NCBI GenBank assembly: GCA_955652915.1
Contig: CATPCJ010000177.1
Location: forward strand, 1-49,886
Length of the DNA: 49,886 bases
Reading direction: 5' to 3'
Source: an uncultured Bryobacteraceae bacterium
GTDB taxonomy: Bacteria; Acidobacteriota; Terriglobia; Bryobacterales; Bryobacteraceae
The position numbers were made by a program, and so were the translations under genes. Of the stretch, positions 18,968 to 26,760 are shown in pieces (the stretch's first letter is position 1; every line of letters starts with the position of its first letter). The notes below the pieces were generated by a model that had not been told where the DNA came from, searched no databases, and saw only the letters and a list, made by a program, of their open reading frames with translations.

Positions 18968-19721
18968 GGATCGAGTGGCCGTGGTGACGGGCGGGGCTCG
19001 TGGTATTGGTAAAGCCTACTGCCAGGGCTTCGCGCGGGAAGGGGCGGCCGTCGCGGTCGCGGACGTCCTGAAAGATCAGGCGCGAGAAGTCGCCGAAGAG
19101 TTGAACCAGAACGGCGCCCGCGCAATCGGCATCGGCGTGGACGTTTCAGACGAACGTAGCGTCGACGAAATGTTTCAGAGGATTGAGGCAGAATTCGGAC
19201 ATCTCGATTTTCTGGTTAATAACGCCGCTATTATGCTCGACGTGGATGTTCCGTTCAAGCCCTTCTGGGAGACATCTCTCGCCGAGTGGAACCGTATCAT
19301 GTCCGTGAACGTCACGGGCGTGTTCCTCTGCTGCCGGCGAGCGAAGCCGATCATGGAACGGCGGGGGGGCGGGAGGATCGTCAACATCAGCTCAGACGCG
19401 ATTTGGAAAGGGTACGAAAGTCAACTGGCCTACTTTTCCTCGAAAGGCGCCGTTGCGGTGATGACCCGGTCGCTGGCGCGCGAGTTGGGACCTTTCCAAA
19501 TCAACGTGAACAATGTTTCGCCCGGGTACACGCTCTCGGAGGCGGTTCTGCACTCGCCTGAAATGCAGTCGGTCAGGGAGTCCGTGTTAAAGTCGTGCTG
19601 CATCAAACGCGACCAAAATCCGCAGGATGTGGTGGGCGCCGCGCTGTTTCTTTGCGGTCCGGAGAGCGCCTGCATTACCGGCCAGTCGATCGTGGTCAAC
19701 TGCGGCGCCATCATGCCGTAG
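18945..19721 (+). CDS. short-chain dehydrogenase/reductase
   Basis: The 258-residue protein is a classical SDR. The cofactor loop is VVTGGARGIGKAY near residue 15, followed by LVNNAAI, the catalytic serine region VNISSDAIWKG, and the YFSSKGA active-site motif with Tyr and Lys four residues apart. It ends with the usual ESACITGQSIVVNCGA. Absence of an extra basic residue in the first loop does not settle NAD versus NADP. It probably oxidises or reduces a hydroxyl on the operon's sugar-like substrate. It overlaps the TIGR00725 gene by 23 bases; the next gene starts 27 bases downstream. Confidence 0.95.
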   Translation: MTTPKRFEDRVAVVTGGARGIGKAYCQGFAREGAAVAVADVLKDQAREVAEELNQNGARAIGIGVDVSDERSVDEMFQRIEAEFGHLDFLVNNAAIMLDVDVPFKPFWETSLAEWNRIMSVNVTGVFLCCRRAKPIMERRGGGRIVNISSDAIWKGYESQLAYFSSKGAVAVMTRSLARELGPFQINVNNVSPGYTLSEAVLHSPEMQSVRESVLKSCCIKRDQNPQDVVGAALFLCGPESACITGQSIVVNCGAIMP

Positions 19722-19748
19722 AGCTCGAACCGGCGCGGCATTCTCAAT

Positions 19749-20606
19749 ATGCGACTCGCGATATCGGGTACGGAACTGGATACCGATGAGCCGATCGGCG
19801 CACTGCTGGAGAGTGCCGGAAAGCTCAAAATTGGCTTTATCGAATTGTGGCATCCCAGGAATACCTCGACCGAAGGATTAGATAAGACGATCGATAGGGT
19901 TTTAGCCGCGGGCGTCGAGATTGCCTGCGTTTCCGCCGGCAGTGAGCTGTACCGCGATGGCGGATCTCGCGAGGATCAGGAGCTGTTGCTCGAGTCCATT
20001 CAACTTGCCGCGCGGGTTGGGGCTCGGTTCGTCAACACTTACTTCGGACACCATCCAGTGCGGGACGATGAGCGCGCAATCGAGACTTACCAGCGGCTGC
20101 TGGCGCCTTGTCTCGATCTCGCGCAAAGCGCCGGGGTCGCAATTGTGCTGGAAAACGAATTCAATGCCTTTGGAGAGGATCCTGCCCAAAGCGATATCAC
20201 GCGGAGGCCGGCTGCTTTGAGGCAATTAGTGGAAGGGGTGGGCAATCCACACTTTCGCCTGAATTTCGACCCGTGCAACTTCTACTGCGCGGGTGTGGAG
20301 CCGTATCCGTACGCGTACGAGATTCTGGCTCCATTTATCGCGTACTGCCATGTCAAAGACGGAGAGTATCTCAACAACGTTCTCGCATCAACGAGCCCTG
20401 TATCGGGGTGGCGGCGATTCCGGGACTACGACAATGAGTTCGTCATGAGACCCCTCGGCCAAGGGGCGATTCCATGGAAGGCTCTCATGAAAAGCCTCCG
20501 GAGCGATGCTTATCCGGGGTTTCTAACTCTTGAGCCTCATGCCGAGACCGCCCATCGCGAGTTGGCTTGGCAGCAGGCCGCGGAGTACATGCAGCGTATA
20601 TTGTAA
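19749..20606 (+). CDS. sugar phosphate isomerase/epimerase family TIM-barrel protein
   Basis: The 285-residue protein has the xylose-isomerase-like (AP endonuclease 2) TIM barrel. Likely metal ligands are visible in the usual order: Glu in IVLENEFNAF, Asp in RLNFDPCNF, His in IAYCHVKDG, and Glu in LTLEPHAE near the C-terminus. Members isomerise or epimerise ketoses, inosose and related molecules. Here the context with an SDR and a VOC protein suggests a keto-sugar or cyclitol. The ATG at 19749 is the only good start and lies 27 bases after the SDR stop. The VOC gene follows after only two bases, so all are one transcript. Confidence 0.9.
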   Translation: MRLAISGTELDTDEPIGALLESAGKLKIGFIELWHPRNTSTEGLDKTIDRVLAAGVEIACVSAGSELYRDGGSREDQELLLESIQLAARVGARFVNTYFGHHPVRDDERAIETYQRLLAPCLDLAQSAGVAIVLENEFNAFGEDPAQSDITRRPAALRQLVEGVGNPHFRLNFDPCNFYCAGVEPYPYAYEILAPFIAYCHVKDGEYLNNVLASTSPVSGWRRFRDYDNEFVMRPLGQGAIPWKALMKSLRSDAYPGFLTLEPHAETAHRELAWQQAAEYMQRIL

Positions 20607-20608
20607 GC

Positions 20609-21025
20609 ATGCCGTTCGTATCGTTCCTCCATGTGAAGATCGACGTGCAAGACCTCGATCGCTCGCTGCACTATTACGGCGCACTGCTCGGATTCAAGCA
20701 GGTTGTGCGGTACGACCGGGCGGACGGGATCGTCATCGTGCAGATCTCGCCCACCGGCGAGCCTCCCGGACTTGAGTTGTGGTACCAGCCGCCTCTGAAG
20801 GGATTCCGCAACGATCGGCTCCACGTCGCTTTCCAGGTCCGCGATATTGATAGTCTGATCGAACAGTTGCGGGCGAAAGGGGTCGGCATCGAGACCGAGC
20901 CTTTCCAAATCGGGCATGAACGAATTGCTTTTCTGCGCGACCCCGACGGTTATCTCATAGAACTCAACGAGACAACGTCTTCACCTGGAGGCGACGCACA
21001 TGAGCAGAATTCACAAAGCCGTTGA
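20609..21025 (+). CDS. VOC (glyoxalase/bleomycin resistance/dioxygenase) family protein
   Basis: The 138-residue protein is one vicinal-oxygen-chelate module with two beta-alpha-beta-beta-beta units. Seen features are the first ligand His in SFLHVKIDVQDLDRS, the FYxxxLGF-like HYYGALLGFKQVVRY, the second His in RLHVAFQV, and the final Glu in DPDGYLIELNE. VOC enzymes act as isomerases, epimerases, dioxygenases or binding proteins. The ATG at 20609 directly follows the TIM-barrel gene, and the last 26 bases overlap the methyltransferase gene. It is most likely an isomerase or lyase step in the operon's pathway, which is inference. Confidence 0.9.
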   Translation: MPFVSFLHVKIDVQDLDRSLHYYGALLGFKQVVRYDRADGIVIVQISPTGEPPGLELWYQPPLKGFRNDRLHVAFQVRDIDSLIEQLRAKGVGIETEPFQIGHERIAFLRDPDGYLIELNETTSSPGGDAHEQNSQSR

Positions 21026-22046
21026 GTTTCTGGTGCAAGGAGAGTCTCCATCCGATTTCACCCCGGAGCTTGTCTATCGTCCAACACCGGAATCGGTGTG
21101 GCCGGCGGACGTGCTCCTGGTGGACTACGAGTTGACTCGTCTTCGCAAGCTCGCGTCTCACAACTTCGAATGTAAGGAGCTCGCGGATGTGACGGGGAAT
21201 TACCAGCGTGTGCTGGCGTATGTGACGCAGTTCGATTCGTTTCCGCAGGTGCAGCGCGACATGCATGCAGCGGCTAAGCTACTGTCTTGCTCAGGCCAGC
21301 TCCGGGTAGTCGTGCTCCCGGGCGGCCGGCCCAAGAAGGTCGGCTTGGCGATAGCCGAGCTATTTGGCGAAGTTCGCGTGGCAACGAGGACCGGAACCAG
21401 TCTTCTTGTTTGCGGTAAGCCCACGCCCAAGCACTTTAGCGAGGAGGGTTGTGAACTCCAGTATACTGACGCTCCAACTGGCAGGGTCCTACGATTTCTC
21501 ACGCGCCCCGGAATGTTCTCCTGTAATCGCATTGATGCGGGTACCGGGTACCTGCTGACATTTCTCCCGGACTTAGAAGGCTGCAAATTCCTCGATGTGG
21601 GGTGCGGGTACGGAGTCGTCGGTTTGGTGGCGGCGGCTCGGGGCGCCTCGGTCACGATGATTGACGCGGATGCGCGCGCGGTGAAGCTTAGCAGTGGAAA
21701 CGCGGAGTTGAACCGGCTTTCGTGCGAGACTGTCCTCGACGATCAGCTTCGACAGGACAGCGAAAGCTACGATTTCGTGTTTACAAATCCACCGACGCAT
21801 GCCGGCAGTGTGATGCTGCAGTCGTTGTTCCACAACATGGTCCGCGTTTGCCGGCGGAAGGGTCAGGTCGTAATGGTGCTGCGCGAACAATTGAACTACG
21901 AAAAGTGGTTGCGGGATCTTGGCGCCGTGGAGAGACTCGGGACATCGGCGGGGTACAAGGTCCTGAGTGTGCGGAGGGGTGGGCCTACAGGCCCTTCAGC
22001 AGGTGTTGTGCATCACCCAGCGGGCGTTTCAAGTCCAGATCCGTGA
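21000..22046 (+). CDS. RsmC/RlmG-like two-domain methyltransferase
   Basis: The 348-residue protein has the layout of 16S/23S rRNA guanine-N2 methyltransferases: a degenerate N-terminal methyltransferase-like half, then a linker FLTRPGMFSCNRIDAGTGYLL matching the RsmC LPGVFSxxxxDxGS region. The catalytic half has motif I KFLDVGCGYGVVGL and motif IV TNPPTHAG, the NPPxH signature of this group. It may methylate rRNA, or have been recruited to methylate the operon's product; the operon context makes the second possible. It overlaps the VOC gene by 26 bases and is last in the operon. The final 30 or so residues (GPTGPSAGVVHHPAG) look like read-through into non-coding sequence. Confidence 0.8.
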   Translation: MSRIHKAVEFLVQGESPSDFTPELVYRPTPESVWPADVLLVDYELTRLRKLASHNFECKELADVTGNYQRVLAYVTQFDSFPQVQRDMHAAAKLLSCSGQLRVVVLPGGRPKKVGLAIAELFGEVRVATRTGTSLLVCGKPTPKHFSEEGCELQYTDAPTGRVLRFLTRPGMFSCNRIDAGTGYLLTFLPDLEGCKFLDVGCGYGVVGLVAAARGASVTMIDADARAVKLSSGNAELNRLSCETVLDDQLRQDSESYDFVFTNPPTHAGSVMLQSLFHNMVRVCRRKGQVVMVLREQLNYEKWLRDLGAVERLGTSAGYKVLSVRRGGPTGPSAGVVHHPAGVSSPDP

Positions 22047-22165
22047 TCCCAACGGTGAGATCCGCTGCCCCGGCCTAATCTCTCCGCGAGGCCAGCGGAT
22101 ACAATAAATGAAGTGACCGAAATTCAGGTCCGCTTGGTTGCGATGGCCAGATAAGACGGTGCTTA

Positions 22166-24658
22166 ATGGGTGTACTCAGACACGTTGTCAGCATGTTGGC
22201 CGCGGGCGGAAGCCTGATCGCAACCGCGGCCGCGCAACAGCCGGGTCCCGCGCTCTCCATTGATGCGAATGCCGGCCGGCATGCGATCTCGCAGGATATT
22301 TACGGGATCAATTACTACTGGGATCTCGGAAAGAATAACGACGCCAATCACGCTGCTTACGTCTCAGCCGCGCCCGGCGTCCGCGCCACGGTTCGACGTT
22401 GGGGCGGAAATAACACCAGCACCTACCACTGGAAGTACGATGTCACTAACATCGATGCGGACTGGTTCTTTGAGGTGTTGCCAGACACCAGCGTGAATGC
22501 CTCGAAGCTGCCGGCCGGCTCTTCGTTCAATACTTTCGCCGACCAGGCCCGCGCCTCGGGCGGGAAAATCCTAGCCACGGTTCCCATTCTCGGCTGGCTG
22601 CCGAAAGCTCGCGCCGAGATGTGCAGCTTCGACGTGAGCAAGTACGGCAAGCAGTGTAAGCAGGATCCTTACGCCCAATATCACCCTCTAACGTGCGGCA
22701 ATGGGGTGGCATATGTTCCCGCATGCGGCGACCCTGGAGTGATCGACGGCAAGGGGCCCGGCAATCCGGTCTACATCAAAAACGATCCCGCCGACGCCTA
22801 TGCTCCGTATGACGAAAGCTTTCAAAGCGATTGGGCGCGCAGTCTGATCGCCCGCTACGGCAAAGCGAACCAGGGCGGCGTCGCGATCTGGAGTCTGGAT
22901 AACGAGCCAATCTGGTGGGACAATACCCACCGCGACATTCATCCCGATCCTTACACCTACGACGAAGTTCTCGGCCTGGACACTAAGTACGCCGAGGCGA
23001 TTAAGCGGGCCGACCCGTCAGCGCTGGTGTCCGGTCCGGTTGGCGACAATTGGGCATCGCTGTGGCTCTCCAAGAAAGATATCGTTGCCGGTTGGGCCCA
23101 CGGCAATTACTGGTCGAACCCGGTGGACCGCAATGCCCACGGCGGCGTGCCATTCCTGGCCTGGTATCTGCAGCAGATGCAGAACTACGAACGGCTACAC
23201 GGCGCACGGCTGCTCGACTATCTGGATCAGCACGCTTACCTTGCTCCTTCCAACATCGCGTTGGCCGGCGCCGGCGACGGCAAGACACAAGCGCTTCGGC
23301 TGCAATCAACGCGCGTGTTCTGGGATCCCACATACGTGGTTAGCGGCGATTACTGGATTAAAGATTTGGATAACAACGGCGCGCCGGTGGCTCCGCGCTT
23401 TATTCCGCGTCTGCGAGAAATGGTGGATCAGAACTATCCCGGAACCAAAATCGCCATCACTGAATATAACTGGGGAGCGCTCGACCATATTAACGGAGCG
23501 CTGGCGCAGGCCGATCTGCTTGGCATCTTCGGCCGCGAAGGAGTGGACTTGGCGGCGTTGTGGGGGCCGACAAAACCGACCGATCCTGGCGCGTTCGCGT
23601 TCCGGATGTACCGCAACTACGACGACATCGGCGGCGCGTTCGGCGAGACCAGCGTGCAGGCGGCCAGCGCGGACCAGGCAAGTCTTTCGGTTTATGCGGC
23701 CCTGCGCTCGGACTCTAAGCTCACCGTAATCGCGATCAACAAAACCAACACCGATCTTTCGAGCACCCTCAGCCTGGGCAATTTTGCCGCGGGTTCAACC
23801 GCGGCCGGCTGGCTCTACAGCAGCGCAAAATTGGATGCCATCCAGGCGCAGCCGGACGTTCCCGTCGCCGCCAGCGGGCTTACCACGGTATTTCCCGCAA
23901 ATTCCATTTCCATGTTGGTCATCCCGCCCAAGCCGCTTCCTGGAGCGAAGCCAAACGTGACTGCGGTGACAAATGCAGCCTCGTACGACAAGCAAATCGC
24001 GCCCGGACAGATGGTGATCGTTTGGGGTGACGGTATGGGGCCGGAAACTACGGCATATCTCAAGCAGGACGAGAACGGTCTGGTGAGCGCGGCGAACTCC
24101 GGCGTTCGAGTGCTGTTCGATGGGGTTCCCGCGCCGCTAGTCTATGTTTCCGCCAGGCAGTGCTCAGCAGTGGCGCCGTATTTCGGCGCGATGAAAGCAA
24201 CGACGCACGTTCAAGTGGAGTACCAGGGTGCGAGGTCCGAGCCGCTGACGGTTCCGGTGGCCGCTACCGCGCCCGGCCTCTTCACCACGGATTTCACGGG
24301 CCAGGGTCAGGGAGCAATTCTGAACGATGACAACGGCAAGAACTCTCCCTCTTCGCCCGCGAAGGTTGGCTCGGTGGTAATCCTATGGGCCACGGGTGAA
24401 GGCGTTACGGATCCGCCGGGGGTGGACGGACGTCCTGCCTTCGATGTACTGCCCAAGCCTGTGGCCGCAGTCTCGGTGGAGATCGGCGGTTTACCGGCGA
24501 CGGTGGAGTATGCCGGGGCGGCGCCTGGGAATGCGCCAGGCCTCTTACAGATCAACGCGCGGATGTCGAAAGACGTCCAGCCCGGCGATAAGGTCCCAGT
24601 TCGCGTGAAGATAGGCGCGGTCTTCAGCCAGGACGGAGTGACCGTCGCAGTGCGATAA
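22166..24658 (+). CDS. secreted glycoside hydrolase family 44 with TIGR03437 C-terminal domain
   Basis: The 830-residue protein has a signal peptide (VVSMLAAGGSLIATAAAQQ), a GH44-type catalytic region of about 510 residues and a C-terminal TIGR03437 domain from about residue 595. GH44 enzymes are endo-beta-1,4-glucanases or xyloglucanases. Hallmarks are the N-terminal INYYWD and RRWGGNNTSTYHWKYD, the acid/base Glu in WSLDNEPIWWDNTHRD, and the nucleophile Glu in IAITEYNWGALDH. Family-typical DYLDQHAYLAP is also present. The TIGR03437 part (TAVTNAASYDKQIAPGQMV ... QINARMS) probably serves in surface display or binding. Its 3' end faces the GH16 gene across 7 bases. It probably attacks plant beta-glucans outside the cell. 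Confidence 0.9.
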   Translation: MGVLRHVVSMLAAGGSLIATAAAQQPGPALSIDANAGRHAISQDIYGINYYWDLGKNNDANHAAYVSAAPGVRATVRRWGGNNTSTYHWKYDVTNIDADWFFEVLPDTSVNASKLPAGSSFNTFADQARASGGKILATVPILGWLPKARAEMCSFDVSKYGKQCKQDPYAQYHPLTCGNGVAYVPACGDPGVIDGKGPGNPVYIKNDPADAYAPYDESFQSDWARSLIARYGKANQGGVAIWSLDNEPIWWDNTHRDIHPDPYTYDEVLGLDTKYAEAIKRADPSALVSGPVGDNWASLWLSKKDIVAGWAHGNYWSNPVDRNAHGGVPFLAWYLQQMQNYERLHGARLLDYLDQHAYLAPSNIALAGAGDGKTQALRLQSTRVFWDPTYVVSGDYWIKDLDNNGAPVAPRFIPRLREMVDQNYPGTKIAITEYNWGALDHINGALAQADLLGIFGREGVDLAALWGPTKPTDPGAFAFRMYRNYDDIGGAFGETSVQAASADQASLSVYAALRSDSKLTVIAINKTNTDLSSTLSLGNFAAGSTAAGWLYSSAKLDAIQAQPDVPVAASGLTTVFPANSISMLVIPPKPLPGAKPNVTAVTNAASYDKQIAPGQMVIVWGDGMGPETTAYLKQDENGLVSAANSGVRVLFDGVPAPLVYVSARQCSAVAPYFGAMKATTHVQVEYQGARSEPLTVPVAATAPGLFTTDFTGQGQGAILNDDNGKNSPSSPAKVGSVVILWATGEGVTDPPGVDGRPAFDVLPKPVAAVSVEIGGLPATVEYAGAAPGNAPGLLQINARMSKDVQPGDKVPVRVKIGAVFSQDGVTVAVR

Positions 24659-24665
24659 GTCCCGT

Positions 24666-26249
24666 TCACCGCGAGTTGGGCGCCGGTGTGGGAACCCGGA
24701 ATCTACCAGTGACCCCGGCAATGGTGAGCGTCGCGTCGGCGTACAACGCCTTCGTCGATACTCCATCCGGATAGACGAAGTTCAACTGGTCGATTATCAA
24801 ACCGGGTGCAGCGCCGCAGTAAACCACCGTGGCTGCCTGGCCGTCAATCGTCAACTGGCAACTCGCTGGGCTGCCCGGCACTTCCAGTGGTGTCAAAGAG
24901 CCGGCGTAAACGGCAGGAGCGCCATCGGCCTGCATCGAGTTTTTTGGGCCAAAGCCGTTGCCCCAGAGTTGGTAAGCCATCCCCGGCGTCACGGAGCATT
25001 CGGTGGTCTCGCATCCGGCTCCGGTGACCCAGGCGATTCCGTTTGTGAATTCGCTCAGGAACATCGAAGGCGATGTAGCCGCGCCGATCGTAACCGGCTC
25101 GGGCTCGCTGTCGATGCCGTTTCGCGTTACCGTGATGTTCACCGGCCCTGGCGCGGTTTCCCAAGGAACCTGAAAATTGATCTGGGTTGGGGAGATGTAG
25201 ATCAGCGCAGCGTTCACGTTGTCGACTGTCACCGCGACACCGGAGGCGGAAGATGGAAATTTCATGTCCGCTCCGGGAGAAAGCAAAAGCGTGTCGCCGG
25301 CGAGATTGATCCCATAAACGGCGGCAAGACTACCCGGCGCAATGGTTCCAAGGTACGAAGCTCCGTTCAAGACTCGCCCAGGGGCGATCGCCGGGGTTAG
25401 CGGAGTGATGGCGGTTGCCCGATAGACCCGCACATAATCCACGAGCATGTCCTGCGGCGGGAACGGTGCGTTTGCATCCGGTGTGCCTAGAAAGGTTGTT
25501 TTCCCACCGATGGCCAAATTCAGGAGGATGAAGAACGGATTGTTGAAAACCCACTTCGTGCCCGTGGGCAGCGATGCGGGTGTGACTTTATGATAGGAAG
25601 CGCCGTCCACGAACCATTCCACCGAGTCCTGCGACCATTCGATGGCGTAGACGTGATAGTCGTCGGCCACCTTCTCGCCCAGCGGCAGTGTGTAAGATTT
25701 CCCAATGCCGTTGCCGCCCGAGTACCCCGGCCCGTGCGCAGTTCCGTTATTGATCGAGGAGTTGTTGTGGAAGGTGCCGAAGTTCTCCATGATGTCGAGT
25801 TCGCCGCAAGTGGGCCACCCGGCCGAGGCGATATTCTCGCCGAGCATCCAAAATGCGGGCCAAATGGCCTTGCCGAAAGGAAGCTTGATGCGGGCCTCGA
25901 TTCGGCCGTATTGCCAGCTTAGATCCGCCGTATGCGTCGAAGCGCCCGGGCCGCCAGTCTGCAGCCGCGCCGATGTGTAATTGCCGGAAGCGTCCCGGAT
26001 GGCCCGGATGATTAGATTGCCCTTGCCATCCTGAAAGACGTTGTTGGGGGAGTTGGTGTAAACCTCCGCCTCGCCGTTCCCCCATCCGTTATTGTTTCCG
26101 AGATCGTAATTCCACTTCGCCGAATCAGGTGGACTGCCTGCCGCACCGTTAAACTCATCGCTCCAAATGAGCTTCCAGCCGGTGGTGGTCTGGGCGGACC
26201 CAACCATGGAGGAAAGCAGCAAAAATGCGCCGATATAAATGATACGCAT
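24666..26249 (-). CDS. secreted glycoside hydrolase family 16 with TIGR03437 C-terminal domain
   Basis: The 527-residue protein has a signal peptide (MRIIYIGAFLLLSSMVGSAQ) and a GH16 beta-jelly-roll domain up to about residue 285. The catalytic ELDIMENFG carries the E-x-D-x-x-E motif, supported by WKLIWSDEFNG at the start and WSQDSVEWFVDG later. GH16 members of this type are laminarinases or other endo-beta-1,3(4)-glucanases. A TIGR03437 domain follows from about residue 290 (GRVLNGASYLGTIAPGSLAA). The gene converges with GH44 and diverges from the malectin-domain regulator at 26761. The long intergenic region with repeated motifs upstream suggests shared control of GH16 and the regulator. 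Confidence 0.93.
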   Translation of the reverse strand: MRIIYIGAFLLLSSMVGSAQTTTGWKLIWSDEFNGAAGSPPDSAKWNYDLGNNNGWGNGEAEVYTNSPNNVFQDGKGNLIIRAIRDASGNYTSARLQTGGPGASTHTADLSWQYGRIEARIKLPFGKAIWPAFWMLGENIASAGWPTCGELDIMENFGTFHNNSSINNGTAHGPGYSGGNGIGKSYTLPLGEKVADDYHVYAIEWSQDSVEWFVDGASYHKVTPASLPTGTKWVFNNPFFILLNLAIGGKTTFLGTPDANAPFPPQDMLVDYVRVYRATAITPLTPAIAPGRVLNGASYLGTIAPGSLAAVYGINLAGDTLLLSPGADMKFPSSASGVAVTVDNVNAALIYISPTQINFQVPWETAPGPVNITVTRNGIDSEPEPVTIGAATSPSMFLSEFTNGIAWVTGAGCETTECSVTPGMAYQLWGNGFGPKNSMQADGAPAVYAGSLTPLEVPGSPASCQLTIDGQAATVVYCGAAPGLIIDQLNFVYPDGVSTKALYADATLTIAGVTGRFRVPTPAPNSR

Positions 26250-26370
26250 GCCGATTTAATGATGTCGCAACTTGGCGCCAGTTGCAAGGGAGTAGCGGTT
26301 TAGGAGATACACCCGTAAGACCATCGCCGACGAACGGCCACCCTAAGTTGTCTGAGTCTATAGCAAAATG

Positions 26371-26524
26371 AGACGCGTCCGAACGGGTAGTTCGAGATGC
26401 ATCCAGACAGCTCTGGTGTTCATGTGAGCAAAGGTTTGTTTGGTTCGAGCGGCGGGGATTTACGCCGCAAAGTTCTAGATGCGTCCAGATTGGGGAGCCA
26501 AAAGACCTTCTCTCTGGATGCACG
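26371..26524. promoter_or_regulatory. repeated AGAYGCRTCC motifs between GH16 and sensor genes
   Basis: Within the 511-base gap between the divergent GH16 and malectin-regulator genes, AGATGCATCCAGA (26395-26407) and AGATGCGTCCAGA (26477-26489) are direct repeats. AGACGCGTCCGAA (26371-26383) is a variant, and TCTCTGGATGCACG (26511-26524) is an inverted copy. Such clustering could be an operator array. Nothing else in the gap is recognisable apart from a 9-base repeat TCTGAGTCT at 26351 and about 26569. Confidence 0.4.
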
Positions 26525-26760
26525 TTTCGCGGCGTCGATGCCTCTCTTGCGCAGACCGCATGTCTTTTTCTGAGTCTGTTGTCAGGCGTGTGCTACCCTC
26601 GGCTTGAATGGCCTTGGAGAGCTCGGAAGAAAACAGTTTTCATTAGCTGGTCAAAAGAGCGAAGCAGGCACGTCGCTTCTGCATTGCGGTTCTGGCTAGC
26701 GTTAGTGGTATCCTCAATCCGAGTTAGGTCAACTCGATGCTCTGTCAGGGATAGGCAGGT

